Origin: Clostridia bacterium
GTDB lineage: Bacteria > Bacillota > Clostridia > Oscillospirales > Butyricicoccaceae
Assembly: GCA_017547995.1 (NCBI GenBank)
Contig: JAFYNW010000081.1
Coordinates: 1-14,695, forward strand
Direction: 5' to 3'
DNA: 14,695 bases
This document shows, piece by piece, positions 6,870 to 13,884 of this stretch; the first letter of the stretch is position 1, and each line of letters opens with the position of its first letter. The translations under genes were made by a program, and so were the position numbers. The notes below the pieces were generated by a model, which made no database searches, was not told the DNA's origin, and saw nothing but the letters and a program-made list of their open reading frames with translations.

Positions 6870-8813
6870 ATGCTTAAACCTATCCTTAAAGAGGACCTTT
6901 TGTCCTATCGTTTCCTGTCAAATATCACCGCTTCTCCATACGAAAACGCTGCAGTTTTCACAGTAAGCAAGCAGGATACAAAGACCAATTCTTACCTTAA
7001 AAATCTCTGGTTTTTAGACCTTAACACCAATAAATTGACTCAGCTTACACGAAATGGCAAGGCTAAGAGCTTCATTTTTGAAAAGGAAGGCACACTTCTC
7101 CATACGTGTGCCCCTGCTGACAAGAATGATTACCATACAGGCTTTGAATATTTCGATATTTCCACAAAGAAAACTGAATATGCATTCACACTTCCATTCC
7201 CTGTGAATAATATGCATAAACTGTATAACGACCTCTACCTCGTCAACGCAAACATCAACACTAACCGCGACGACAATATGACAGAGGCTGAGCTCAAGGC
7301 TGAAAACGATTACATCCCTGTCAAGGAGCTTCCTTTCTGGGACAACGGCGTCGGCTACGTCAGCGGCTGGAGAAACAGTCTTTTCATCTATAACAAGGCT
7401 GACGGCTCTCTTCTGAAGGTTACAGAAGACCTCTTCAACGTCAACGCTGTTGCTGTGGCTTCCTGCGGCAAGCACGTTTATTTCACAGGTCAGCACTATG
7501 ACCAGATGCTCGGCAGACTCAACGGTCTCTTCTACTATGACGTTGAAAACAACAAGCTTGAAACTGTCGTCCCTCAGGGCGTAAAGCGTATCGGTATGCT
7601 TCAGTTTGTCGGCAAGACTCTCTTCGTTTCCGCAAGTGATATGGACGTATGGGGCACAGCTGACAAGGACGACTGGTATGTACTTGAAAACGGACAGCAT
7701 GTCAAGGTTAAGGACAACGACTTCTCTCTCCGTCAGAACGTTGCGACAGACGTACGTTTCGGTGGCTCAAAGCCTCTCGGCAAGATGGGTGACAAGCTTG
7801 TTTACCTTACAACAGAGGTAAAGCACGTTCTCGTAAATTATCTCGATAAAAACGGCAACCACGAAAAGCCATTTTTCTTCGATGGCTCTGTCGACGGCTT
7901 CGCTGTGAAGGATGAAAAAATCATCTTCGTCGGCATGAAGAAGGGCAAGCTTCAGGAGCTCTTCGTATACGATGGCAAGAAGGTTACAAAGGTTTCCAAT
8001 TTCAACCGCACTGCTCTCTCCGGCAAGTACGTGGGCACACCTGAATACGTCGGCTTCAAAAACTCCGAAGGCGTACATATCGACGGCTGGATTATCAAGC
8101 CTATCGATTACGATGAAAACAAGAAATACCCTGCACTTCTCTCTATGCATGGCGGTCCTTGCGTAGCGTGGGGCGAGCTTTTCGTTCACGAAATGCAGAT
8201 GCTTGCAGGCATGGGCTACTTCGTATTCTTCTGTAATCCACGCGGTGCAGACGGCAGAGGCGCTCGTTTCGCTGACCTGAGAGGCAAGTACGGCACAGTC
8301 GACTTCGACGACTTTATGGAATTCACAGACCACGTACAGAAGGTTTATCCACAGATTGACAAGGACAAGCTCGGTGTTCTCGGCGGCTCTTACGGCGGCT
8401 TTATGACAAACTGGATTATCGGCAACACAAACCGTTTTGCCGCTGCAGTTTCCCAGCGCTCCTTCTGTAACCCAATCAGTGACTTCGGCAACTCCTGCAT
8501 CGGCTATTCCTTCGACGCAGACCAGTTCCAGGCTACACCTTGGACAGGCGTTGACAGACTCTGGGATCACGCTCCTCTCAAGTATGCTCCTAACTGCACA
8601 ACTCCTACACTCTTCATCCATTCTCTTGAAGACTATAACTGCCCACTTTCTCAGGGCTTTGAAATGTTCGCAGCTCTCAAGTATCACGGCATTGAATCTG
8701 AAATGGTGCTCTTCAAGGGCGAAAACCACGAGCTTTCCCGCTCTGGTAAGCCTCTCCACAGAATGAGAAGACTTGCTGAAATCTCCCGCTGGTTTGAATC
8801 TCACCTCAAATAA
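6870..8813 (+). CDS. S9 family (prolyl oligopeptidase-type) serine peptidase
   Basis: Cytoplasmic serine peptidase of the acylaminoacyl-peptidase/DPP-like branch (S9C), which trims short peptides. Seen in 647 residues: no signal peptide; residues about 1-390 form the repetitive beta-propeller region that screens substrate size; residues about 400-647 are the alpha/beta-hydrolase domain. The catalytic triad is readable: Ser507 in GGSYGGF, Asp588 in LEDYNCP, His620 in GENHELSR. The oxyanion-side SMHGGPC lies earlier in the domain. ATG 6870 has GAAGGAGG eight bases upstream and its own promoter. It is transcribed divergently from opp, so imported oligopeptides are its natural substrate pool. The stop TAA is followed at once by the ATG of the next gene in the same frame. 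Bond specificity cannot be told from sequence. Confidence 0.9.
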   Translation: MLKPILKEDLLSYRFLSNITASPYENAAVFTVSKQDTKTNSYLKNLWFLDLNTNKLTQLTRNGKAKSFIFEKEGTLLHTCAPADKNDYHTGFEYFDISTKKTEYAFTLPFPVNNMHKLYNDLYLVNANINTNRDDNMTEAELKAENDYIPVKELPFWDNGVGYVSGWRNSLFIYNKADGSLLKVTEDLFNVNAVAVASCGKHVYFTGQHYDQMLGRLNGLFYYDVENNKLETVVPQGVKRIGMLQFVGKTLFVSASDMDVWGTADKDDWYVLENGQHVKVKDNDFSLRQNVATDVRFGGSKPLGKMGDKLVYLTTEVKHVLVNYLDKNGNHEKPFFFDGSVDGFAVKDEKIIFVGMKKGKLQELFVYDGKKVTKVSNFNRTALSGKYVGTPEYVGFKNSEGVHIDGWIIKPIDYDENKKYPALLSMHGGPCVAWGELFVHEMQMLAGMGYFVFFCNPRGADGRGARFADLRGKYGTVDFDDFMEFTDHVQKVYPQIDKDKLGVLGGSYGGFMTNWIIGNTNRFAAAVSQRSFCNPISDFGNSCIGYSFDADQFQATPWTGVDRLWDHAPLKYAPNCTTPTLFIHSLEDYNCPLSQGFEMFAALKYHGIESEMVLFKGENHELSRSGKPLHRMRRLAEISRWFESHLK

Positions 8814-9707
8814 ATGAAGTCACAGAAAGCATACTTTCATCTGCCGGGGCTTTTTGAGTTTTATGAACTTTACAGCCTGTTTATCCCCCTGTTTTTCGAG
8901 CACAGAGAGTATTTTTATGACTTTTGTGAGATAGGCTCGATTTACGGCGCACCCGGCGATTGTCTTTGGGGCGGCGGCAGAGTAGGCTACGGCGAAAACT
9001 CGCCCGATGATGTGCTCAGACTTATGGCAAAGTACGGCATATCGGCCCGTCTGACCTTCAGCAATTCTCTTCTTCGCCCTCATCACCTTTGTGATGCCCG
9101 CTGCAATGCTCTTTGCAAGGCTTTCGAGGACAAAAATAACGGGATTATTCTTTCCTCTGACCTTCTTTTGAGCTATATAAAGGAAAAATATCCGGATTTT
9201 TACCTTGTTTCATCTACCACAAAGGTAATAACCGATTTTACTGAGCTGACAAACGAGCTTGACCGTGAGGATTTTTCCTTTGTCGTGCCCGATTTTCGCC
9301 TGAATAAAAGCTTTAAGCAGCTTGAAGGCCTGTCGCAAAAGCAAAAGGACAAAGTGGAGTTTCTCTGCAATGAATGCTGCTATTTCGGCTGTAATACAAG
9401 AAAGGCCTGCTACGAAAACGTCAGCCGTATTGCTTTGGGTGAAGAGCCTGTTGATTTTGCCTGCTCATCGCCGAATTCAGATGAGGGCTACGTTTTTTCA
9501 AAGGCTATGGAAAATCCCGGCTTTATCGGTATAGACGACATTAAAAATGTCTATCTCCCTATGGGTTTTTCCCATTTCAAGCTGGAGGGCAGAAGCCTGG
9601 GCAGCGCTCTTGTTCTGGAGTTTTTGCTCCATTATATGACCAAACCGCAGTATCAGCTTCATGTCCGTGAGAAAATCTACCTTAATCACTCGCTGGATTT
9701 ATTCTAA
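8814..9707 (+). CDS. U32-peptidase-like cysteine-cluster protein, function unknown
   Basis: Conserved protein whose role I do not know. In 297 residues I see a TIM-barrel-like succession: GSIYGAPGDCLWGGGR (41-56), SARLTFSN (78-84 region), IILSSDLLL (111-119), YLVSSTTKV (130-138), VVPDFRLNK (157-165). A cysteine cluster CNECCYFGCNTRKAC spans 185-199, with Cys217 further on. HFKLEGR (254-260) resembles the FKIEGR motif of U32-family proteins. That superfamily includes RNA hydroxylation factors and Fe-S proteins such as TrhP and UbiU/V as well as annotated peptidases, so the cysteines may hold an Fe-S cluster (inference). ATG 8814 directly follows the S9 TAA, in the same frame, and has no clear Shine-Dalgarno, so initiation probably depends on the upstream gene. 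The start fits because the FHLPGLFEFY block follows closely. Confidence 0.72.
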   Translation: MKSQKAYFHLPGLFEFYELYSLFIPLFFEHREYFYDFCEIGSIYGAPGDCLWGGGRVGYGENSPDDVLRLMAKYGISARLTFSNSLLRPHHLCDARCNALCKAFEDKNNGIILSSDLLLSYIKEKYPDFYLVSSTTKVITDFTELTNELDREDFSFVVPDFRLNKSFKQLEGLSQKQKDKVEFLCNECCYFGCNTRKACYENVSRIALGEEPVDFACSSPNSDEGYVFSKAMENPGFIGIDDIKNVYLPMGFSHFKLEGRSLGSALVLEFLLHYMTKPQYQLHVREKIYLNHSLDLF

Positions 9708-9710
9708 AAC

Positions 9711-9740
9711 AAAAAAGGACGGGTTATCCCGTCCTTTTTT
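9711..9740. terminator. Bidirectional intrinsic terminator
   Basis: Stem GGACGGG (9717-9723)/CCCGTCC (9728-9734), loop TTAT, six A before and six T after, so it can act on both strands. It separates the U32-like gene (+) from the convergent binding-protein gene (-), only 34 bp apart. Confidence 0.92.
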
Positions 9741-9741
9741 A

Positions 9742-11337
9742 TTATTCGTAAACCACCATATCGTGATAGTATCTCGAGCCGTGCTTATGCATAATCACAC
9801 CGTCGAGGCCCTTATGCATACCTGCAACGTATGTCTGCTGAAGAAGCGGAATCCATGGGGAATCCTCCATGATTACCTCCTGAATCCTCTTATAAATATT
9901 GTTTCTCGTTTCAACGTCAAACTCTTCCTGGGCTTCCTCAATCATTCTGTCGACCTCAGGGTTGGAATACCACATACGGTTGCCTGTCGGGCCGCCCGAA
10001 TCTGTATGGAAGTTATTTGTCAGCGTATTATCCGGATTTGTAGCGCCGCCCCAGGACATAATCCACGCTTCGTGGCTCTTGCCCGAAAGATAATCGAGCA
10101 TTGCGCCGAATTCCATAAGGTTGATGTTGATAGTCACGCCAATCTGACCATAGTCCTGCTGAAGAAGCTGTGCCGCACGGGAGCGGATATCGGAGGATAC
10201 CGTAACCTCAAACTCAAAGCCATCGGCATAGCCTGCCTCTGTAAGAAGTGCCCTCGCCTTTTCGATATCGTAGGTATATCCATCCATCTCATCATTGAAG
10301 CCTACGCCAACTGTCGGGAAGACAGACGTACATGGGATGCCGTAGCCTTCATAAAGCACTTCAACGATAGCCTCCTTATTGGATGCATACTGAAGTGCAC
10401 GACGCACCTTTGCATTGTCAAACGGCGCTTTCGTTGTATTGAAGCCCATATATGCGATGTTATTGGACACCATTTCCACAGTTTTCAGGTTTTCGTTGGC
10501 CTTGACCCTGTCGATATCAATGGAATTGAGCGATGCGATATAGTCGATTTCCCCTGCTTCAAGGGCGATAGTCTGGGATGAAGCCTCAGGGATAATTCTT
10601 CGTGTAAGCGAAGTCATTCTCGATGCGCCTCTCCAGTAATCGTCAAAGCGTACCACCTTGTAATAATTGTTAGGGCGGTATTCACTGTGCATCATAGGAC
10701 CTGTGCCGCAGATATCCTCTTCGTCATAGCTTCCGCCGTTTGCTTCCGCTGCCTCGACAACCTTCTTATTGAGAATGGAAGTCTGTGTATGGGCAAGATT
10801 GAGAAGCATAGGTGCAAATGGCACGGAGGTTTCGATGCGGAAGGAATATTTGTCAATCTGCTCGATGCCGATGACGTTCTGGAAATTTGCCTGAGATTTT
10901 GGGTTGGCATTTGCTCTGTTGAGGGAGAAAACCACGTCCTCGGCTGTCATTTCATCGCCGTTATGGAACTTCACCCCTTCGTGAAGCTTGAATATGTACT
11001 CTGTTTTGGATGGCATTTCGTATGATTCCACCAGCATAGGCTGTATTTCGCCATCCTCGTCAAACTCCATAAGTCTGTCGTAAATCATTGTGAACATCGT
11101 GCCCGAGTAACCATCGTTGCAGTCAGGCGGGTCGAAACCTACGATATCGAAGCCATCGGCAATGATGACGTCTGTACGGATATTCTGTCCGCTTTCTGTC
11201 GACACCGTTGTTTTGTCCAGCTCGTTTTCGGGATTTACCGTAGTCGCTTCCGTGACGATGATTTCACTTTGTGCACAGCCTGTGAATAACGTCATCAGCA
11301 TGGCGGCAGACAGCGCCAGGGCTAAAAATCTTTTCAT
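9742..11337 (-). CDS. Orphan ABC transporter substrate-binding lipoprotein (SBP family 5)
   Basis: Second peptide/nickel-type solute-binding lipoprotein, clearly different from OppA. Seen in 531 residues: signal MKRFLALAL..., lipobox LFTG-Cys21, then a short acidic/Thr-rich tether. Family hallmarks include DGFDIVGFDPPDCNDGYSG near the mature start, LHEGVKFHNGDEMTAEDVVFSLNRA and LALEAGEIDY-like steps, and the C-terminal MEDSPWIPLLQQ typical of dipeptide-binding proteins. ATG 11337 has AAAGGAG (11346-11352). It has its own promoter and shares the bidirectional terminator, so it is a single-gene unit. No permease or ATPase of this family adjoins it. It may hand cargo to OppBCDF 3 kb away or to a permease elsewhere. 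Ligand unknown; Dpp/Opp-like peptides are likeliest. Confidence 0.87.
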   Translation of the reverse strand: MKRFLALALSAAMLMTLFTGCAQSEIIVTEATTVNPENELDKTTVSTESGQNIRTDVIIADGFDIVGFDPPDCNDGYSGTMFTMIYDRLMEFDEDGEIQPMLVESYEMPSKTEYIFKLHEGVKFHNGDEMTAEDVVFSLNRANANPKSQANFQNVIGIEQIDKYSFRIETSVPFAPMLLNLAHTQTSILNKKVVEAAEANGGSYDEEDICGTGPMMHSEYRPNNYYKVVRFDDYWRGASRMTSLTRRIIPEASSQTIALEAGEIDYIASLNSIDIDRVKANENLKTVEMVSNNIAYMGFNTTKAPFDNAKVRRALQYASNKEAIVEVLYEGYGIPCTSVFPTVGVGFNDEMDGYTYDIEKARALLTEAGYADGFEFEVTVSSDIRSRAAQLLQQDYGQIGVTININLMEFGAMLDYLSGKSHEAWIMSWGGATNPDNTLTNNFHTDSGGPTGNRMWYSNPEVDRMIEEAQEEFDVETRNNIYKRIQEVIMEDSPWIPLLQQTYVAGMHKGLDGVIMHKHGSRYYHDMVVYE

Positions 11338-11387
11338 ATTTCCCTCTCCTTTGTTGAATTATTTTATCGGGACTATGCCCTGCTTTA

Positions 11388-11417
11388 ATTATATGCGGCA
11401 GGCGGGAAATATGTTAA
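11388..11417 (-). promoter_or_regulatory. Promoter of the orphan binding-protein gene
   Basis: On the minus strand: -35 TTAACA (11412-11417), 18-bp spacer, perfect -10 TATAAT (11388-11393). The leader is about 45 nt. It lies just after the terminator of the preceding minus-strand gene. Confidence 0.7.
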
Positions 11418-11433
11418 TAAAGTTTTGCGATAT

Positions 11434-11459
11434 AAAAAAGCCTCCGTAAAGGAGGCTTT
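11434..11459 (-). terminator. Intrinsic terminator after the 169-aa protein gene
   Basis: Minus strand: GCCTCC (11451-11456)/GGAGGC (11440-11445) stem extended by AAA/TTT, 5-nt loop, then six T (11434-11439). It starts 5 bp after the stop codon. Confidence 0.88.
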
Positions 11460-11463
11460 GGGG

Positions 11464-11973
11464 TTATGTGATTATTTTATTATCTTCGTATTTCTTCATA
11501 AGCTCAAACAAATCCGAAAACCATGGGTCATCCTTGTCAAAACTCAATCTGTAAGTCTTATTTCTGTACGAAATCCACATCTGTTTATCATAATGCTTGT
11601 TTATGACAATATATTCGTTTTCGTCAAAAAATATCGACATTGTCATATCATAGCTTCCATTTGTTATAACCGTACCGCCTTTATAACTGACAGGCAAAAA
11701 CGACCTTGCAAATTTTTTACCCTCAAACAATGACATCATTTCTTCAAATCCTTCGCTTCCCATACGCAGCTGCGCTTCGCTATGTTTGAAAGGACCTCCG
11801 AAAGTCGACGTGTCTGCATAGTATGAAGACGTATACGCAAACTCAATACATCCATCCAGCGATGGCGCACCCACTATTTCATCAAGTGCCGCAGGCTGTT
11901 TATAGATAAATGCAGATATGGCAAGAATAAGGAGTGCAATTATCAAAAACACGAGTTTTGGATGTTTTTTCAT
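11464..11973 (-). CDS. Membrane-anchored protein, unrecognised
   Basis: I do not recognise this protein. The 169 residues begin with MKKHPK and one hydrophobic helix (about 7-24) without a lipobox. The rest is a polar domain presumably outside the membrane (N-in/C-out signal anchor or uncleaved signal). It is rich in Tyr, Phe, Asp and Lys, with a single Cys at about residue 42. Short runs such as GGPFKHSEAQLRMGSEGFEEMM and ISYRNKTYRLSFD suggest a small beta-rich domain like those of many Clostridial hypothetical proteins. It is more AT-rich in codon use than its neighbours. ATG 11973 has AAAGGAG (11979-11985), and a repeat element adjoins that site. No promoter of its own is evident, so it is probably read from the nitroreductase promoter through the repeat. 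Confidence 0.7.
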   Translation of the reverse strand: MKKHPKLVFLIIALLILAISAFIYKQPAALDEIVGAPSLDGCIEFAYTSSYYADTSTFGGPFKHSEAQLRMGSEGFEEMMSLFEGKKFARSFLPVSYKGGTVITNGSYDMTMSIFFDENEYIVINKHYDKQMWISYRNKTYRLSFDKDDPWFSDLFELMKKYEDNKIIT

Positions 11974-11985
11974 AGTTACTCCTTT

Positions 11986-12021
11986 CGTTTTTGCGGGCGG
12001 GCATGGAAACCCGCCCCTACG
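11986..12021. repeat. Dispersed structured repeat, type A
   Basis: Inverted repeat GGGCGGG (11995-12001)/CCCGCCC (12010-12016) with an 8-nt loop. It is flanked by CGTTTTTGCGGG (11986-11997, identical to 957-968) and by CCCCTACG. It fills the gap between the nitroreductase stop and the next gene's ribosome site. It lacks a T-run on the minus strand, so it is not a canonical terminator. Confidence 0.7.
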
Positions 12022-12028
12022 TTGGTTT

Positions 12029-12775
12029 TTAGTTATTGACTGTATATTCTGCGATGAGTTCCTTCAGATCTTCGCCTCTGTCAACGAACAATGTGCGTGT
12101 GAAGTCCTTATTTTCGTGTTTGAGGCACATTTCGATGAAGAACGTAAAGATGCCCACGTCCATCTGCTGGAAAAACACGAGGGTATCCCACTTGAGCTTT
12201 GCCATACGCATGGATTTTCTGTAAACGCGGATTTTATTGCCCTCACATTCCATCAGCCACGGCTGGAAATTGACGGCGGATGGTGCAAAACGGGCAACCT
12301 CAGCGATGCTGTCAAAACCTTCGCCCTTCTTGATTTTATCGGCTTCCCTGCGCTTTGCTTCGTGCATACTCTTGCGGAATTCGCCTTCCTCAGACTTTTC
12401 CATAATGAGCATAATGGCAAAATCCATACCCTCGTACGTTTCATCCTCAGGGGCAGGTCTGCCGATGCCGCACCAGCAGGTGCCGATATCGAGCGCTGTC
12501 AGGAACATTTCAAGCTGCTGCACCATATAGCCGATATTTGCAAGATAATTAGGCTTTTTCTCGCTGTAAACGAGGATAGCGTATTCGCCCCACTTCCAGG
12601 TTGTTGTACGGCGCTGAACAATTTTGAAAGCCACCTTGATATCATCGCAGAGTGGTACAAGACGGTCGAAATGGCCGTTTATCATATTGAGCTCAGGGCC
12701 CGAAACCTTCTTGCCGCCCGGCATTGTATGGAAGGATTTTCTCTTGTTTATCATATCATAATAGACGTTGAACAT
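12029..12775 (-). CDS. Nitroreductase family protein (TM1586-type)
   Basis: Probable FMN-dependent oxidoreductase of the double half-domain nitroreductase group (TM1586-like, PF14512 type). Physiological substrate unknown. Seen in 248 residues: N-terminal NKRKSFH (10-16), the place of the usual RRS-R flavin-phosphate contact; GYMVQQLEMFLTALDIGTCWCG (82-103), the family's central helix and loop; RFAPSAVNFQPW (162-173), which repeats the NxQPW-type active-site motif of classical nitroreductases; MDVGIFTFFIEM (205-216). Start chosen at ATG 12775 because AAAGGAG (12783-12789) sits 7 nt upstream. The reading frame is open to 12853, but that extension runs across the promoter and is not coding. Own promoter at 12812-12840. 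No usual terminator follows; a repeat separates it from the next gene. Confidence 0.83.
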   Translation of the reverse strand: MFNVYYDMINKRKSFHTMPGGKKVSGPELNMINGHFDRLVPLCDDIKVAFKIVQRRTTTWKWGEYAILVYSEKKPNYLANIGYMVQQLEMFLTALDIGTCWCGIGRPAPEDETYEGMDFAIMLIMEKSEEGEFRKSMHEAKRREADKIKKGEGFDSIAEVARFAPSAVNFQPWLMECEGNKIRVYRKSMRMAKLKWDTLVFFQQMDVGIFTFFIEMCLKHENKDFTRTLFVDRGEDLKELIAEYTVNN

Positions 12776-12811
12776 AGTTTTGCTCCTTTCAGCAGAGGTT
12801 TTTCTATTATA

Positions 12812-12840
12812 ATTATAACATTTTTGAGATTTTAATGCAA
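12812..12840 (-). promoter_or_regulatory. Sigma-A promoter of the nitroreductase gene
   Basis: On the minus strand: -35 TTGCAT (12835-12840), 17-bp spacer, perfect -10 TATAAT (12812-12817). The -35 begins 2 bp after the Mrp terminator, so the two units are tightly packed. Confidence 0.78.
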
Positions 12841-12842
12841 CA

Positions 12843-12871
12843 GAAAAAGCCACCCCGACGGAGTGGCTTTT
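12843..12871 (-). terminator. Intrinsic terminator of the Mrp gene
   Basis: Minus strand: GCCACTCC (12860-12867) pairs with GGGGTGGC (12849-12856), including one T-G pair, with a 3-nt loop, followed by five T (12844-12848). It starts about 15 bp after the stop codon. Confidence 0.9.
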
Positions 12872-12883
12872 GTAATTAAATTA

Positions 12884-13771
12884 TTACTTATCGAGGAGGG
12901 AAACGACCTTCTTGACTGCGTCTGCCATGTATTCGCCCTGAACTCTTTCAACAAGACCGTTATCCACAGCCTGTGCAATGCTTGGGTCGATTGGCATCTT
13001 TGCAAGAACTTCAACGCCATACTGTGCTGCAACTTCTTCGATATGGCTTTCGCCGAAAATCTTGATCTGCTTGCCGCAGTCAGGACATGCAACGTAGCTC
13101 ATATTTTCAACGATGCCGAGAACAGGAATGTTCATAAGCTGAGCCATCTTGAGAGCCTTTTCAACAATCATGGAAACGAGCTCCTGAGGGGATGTGACAA
13201 CGATGATGCCGTCAACCTTGAGAGACTGGAATACTGTGAGCGGTACGTCACCTGTTCCAGGAGGCATATCGATGAACATAAAGTCTACGTCCTTCCAGAT
13301 AACGTCTGTCCAGAACTGCTTTACAGCGCCTGCGATAACAGGACCACGCCATACAACAGGGTCGGATGGGTTATCGATGAGGAGGTTGAGGGACATAACC
13401 TGTGTGCCGTAGCGGGAAACTACAGGGAAAATACCGTCGTCTGTGCCTCTTGCTCTTTCTGTAAGACCGAAAGCCTTTGGAATGGATGGGCCTGTGATAT
13501 CTGCGTCGAGAATAGCAGACTGGTAGCCCATACGCTGTGTGAGGGATGCCATAAGAGATGTAACAAGGCTCTTACCTACGCCGCCCTTACCGGAAACAAT
13601 ACCGATTACCTTCTTGATTTTGGAAAGCTTGTGAGGCTCTGTGATGAAGCTTGCCTTATCGCACTTGGAAGAGCAGTTGGAGCAGTCGTGGTTACAACCG
13701 GAGGACTGCTGTGTCTGTGCACTGCCGCACTTGGAAGCGCAGTTAGCACAATCGTGATTACAACCTGCCAT
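12884..13771 (-). CDS. mrp: Mrp/NBP35 family Fe-S cluster carrier ATPase with duplicated Cys motif
   Basis: Cytoplasmic P-loop ATPase of the Mrp/ApbC/NBP35 group, which binds and passes on Fe-S clusters. Seen in 295 residues: deviant Walker A GKGGVGKS (61-68) with the extra Lys62, LDADITGPSIPKAFG (88-102), MPPGTGD (169-175), NMSYVACPDCG (223-233) with the CX2C pair Cys229/Cys232 that bridges a cluster between subunits in the family. The N-terminus carries two near-identical motifs, GCNHDCxNCxSKC, with cysteines 4, 8, 11, 15 and 26, 30, 33, 37. Start at ATG 13771, set by AAAGGAG (13780-13786); the frame stays open to 13840 but lacks a ribosome site there. Single-gene unit with its own promoter and terminator. 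An inverted repeat in its leader may regulate it. Confidence 0.92.
   Translation of the reverse strand: MAGCNHDCANCASKCGSAQTQQSSGCNHDCSNCSSKCDKASFITEPHKLSKIKKVIGIVSGKGGVGKSLVTSLMASLTQRMGYQSAILDADITGPSIPKAFGLTERARGTDDGIFPVVSRYGTQVMSLNLLIDNPSDPVVWRGPVIAGAVKQFWTDVIWKDVDFMFIDMPPGTGDVPLTVFQSLKVDGIIVVTSPQELVSMIVEKALKMAQLMNIPVLGIVENMSYVACPDCGKQIKIFGESHIEEVAAQYGVEVLAKMPIDPSIAQAVDNGLVERVQGEYMADAVKKVVSLLDK
13661..13765 (-). repeat. Intragenic direct repeat encoding the two Cys motifs of Mrp
   Basis: Two 39-bp units, 13661-13699 and 13727-13765, offset by 66 bp (22 codons), match at 33 of 39 positions by hand alignment. Each encodes 13 residues ending in the C-x3-C-x2-C-x3-C motif. The near-identity suggests a tandem duplication inside the gene. 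Confidence 0.85.
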
Positions 13772-13815
13772 GAGATTTTCTCCTTTATATATTAACGTTT
13801 TTTGTTTCAGAATAT

Positions 13816-13840
13816 GTGTATGAATACAATGCCCATACAC
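13816..13840. promoter_or_regulatory. Inverted repeat at the Mrp transcription start region
   Basis: GTGTATG (13816-13822) and CATACAC (13834-13840) form a perfect 7-bp inverted repeat with an 11-nt spacer. It begins about 5 bp downstream of the -10, hence at or just after +1. It could be an operator or a 5'-end hairpin; it is not followed by a T-run. Confidence 0.45.
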
Positions 13841-13845
13841 CTAAT

Positions 13846-13873
13846 ATTATATACCTTATGGAAATAATGTCAA
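13846..13873 (-). promoter_or_regulatory. Sigma-A promoter of the Mrp gene
   Basis: On the minus strand: perfect -35 TTGACA (13868-13873), 16-bp spacer, perfect -10 TATAAT (13846-13851). The leader is about 70 nt and contains the inverted repeat at 13816-13840. Confidence 0.82.
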
Positions 13874-13884
13874 GTAAAAAAGAC

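Noticed and set aside
9661..10581. A 306-codon plus-strand frame opposite the orphan binding protein
   Set aside because: It overlaps the end of the U32-like gene, crosses the bidirectional terminator, and mirrors a well-supported minus-strand lipoprotein gene.
11995..12016. Stem in the type A repeat as the nitroreductase terminator
   Set aside because: The minus strand continues with CGCAAAAACG, not a T-run, so termination here is not supported; some read-through to the next gene is expected.
12776..12853. N-terminal extension of the nitroreductase by 26 codons
   Set aside because: The extension runs over a TTGCAT-N17-TATAAT promoter, while AAAGGAG sits at the right distance from ATG 12775, where the family N-terminus begins.
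13661..13765. Two spaced repeats as a possible CRISPR remnant
   Set aside because: The units lie in frame inside a conserved gene and encode a cysteine motif; only two units exist.
13772..13840. N-terminal extension of Mrp by 23 codons
   Set aside because: No ribosome site at the upstream ATG, which lies near the transcription start; ATG 13771 has AAAGGAG and starts the Cys motif.
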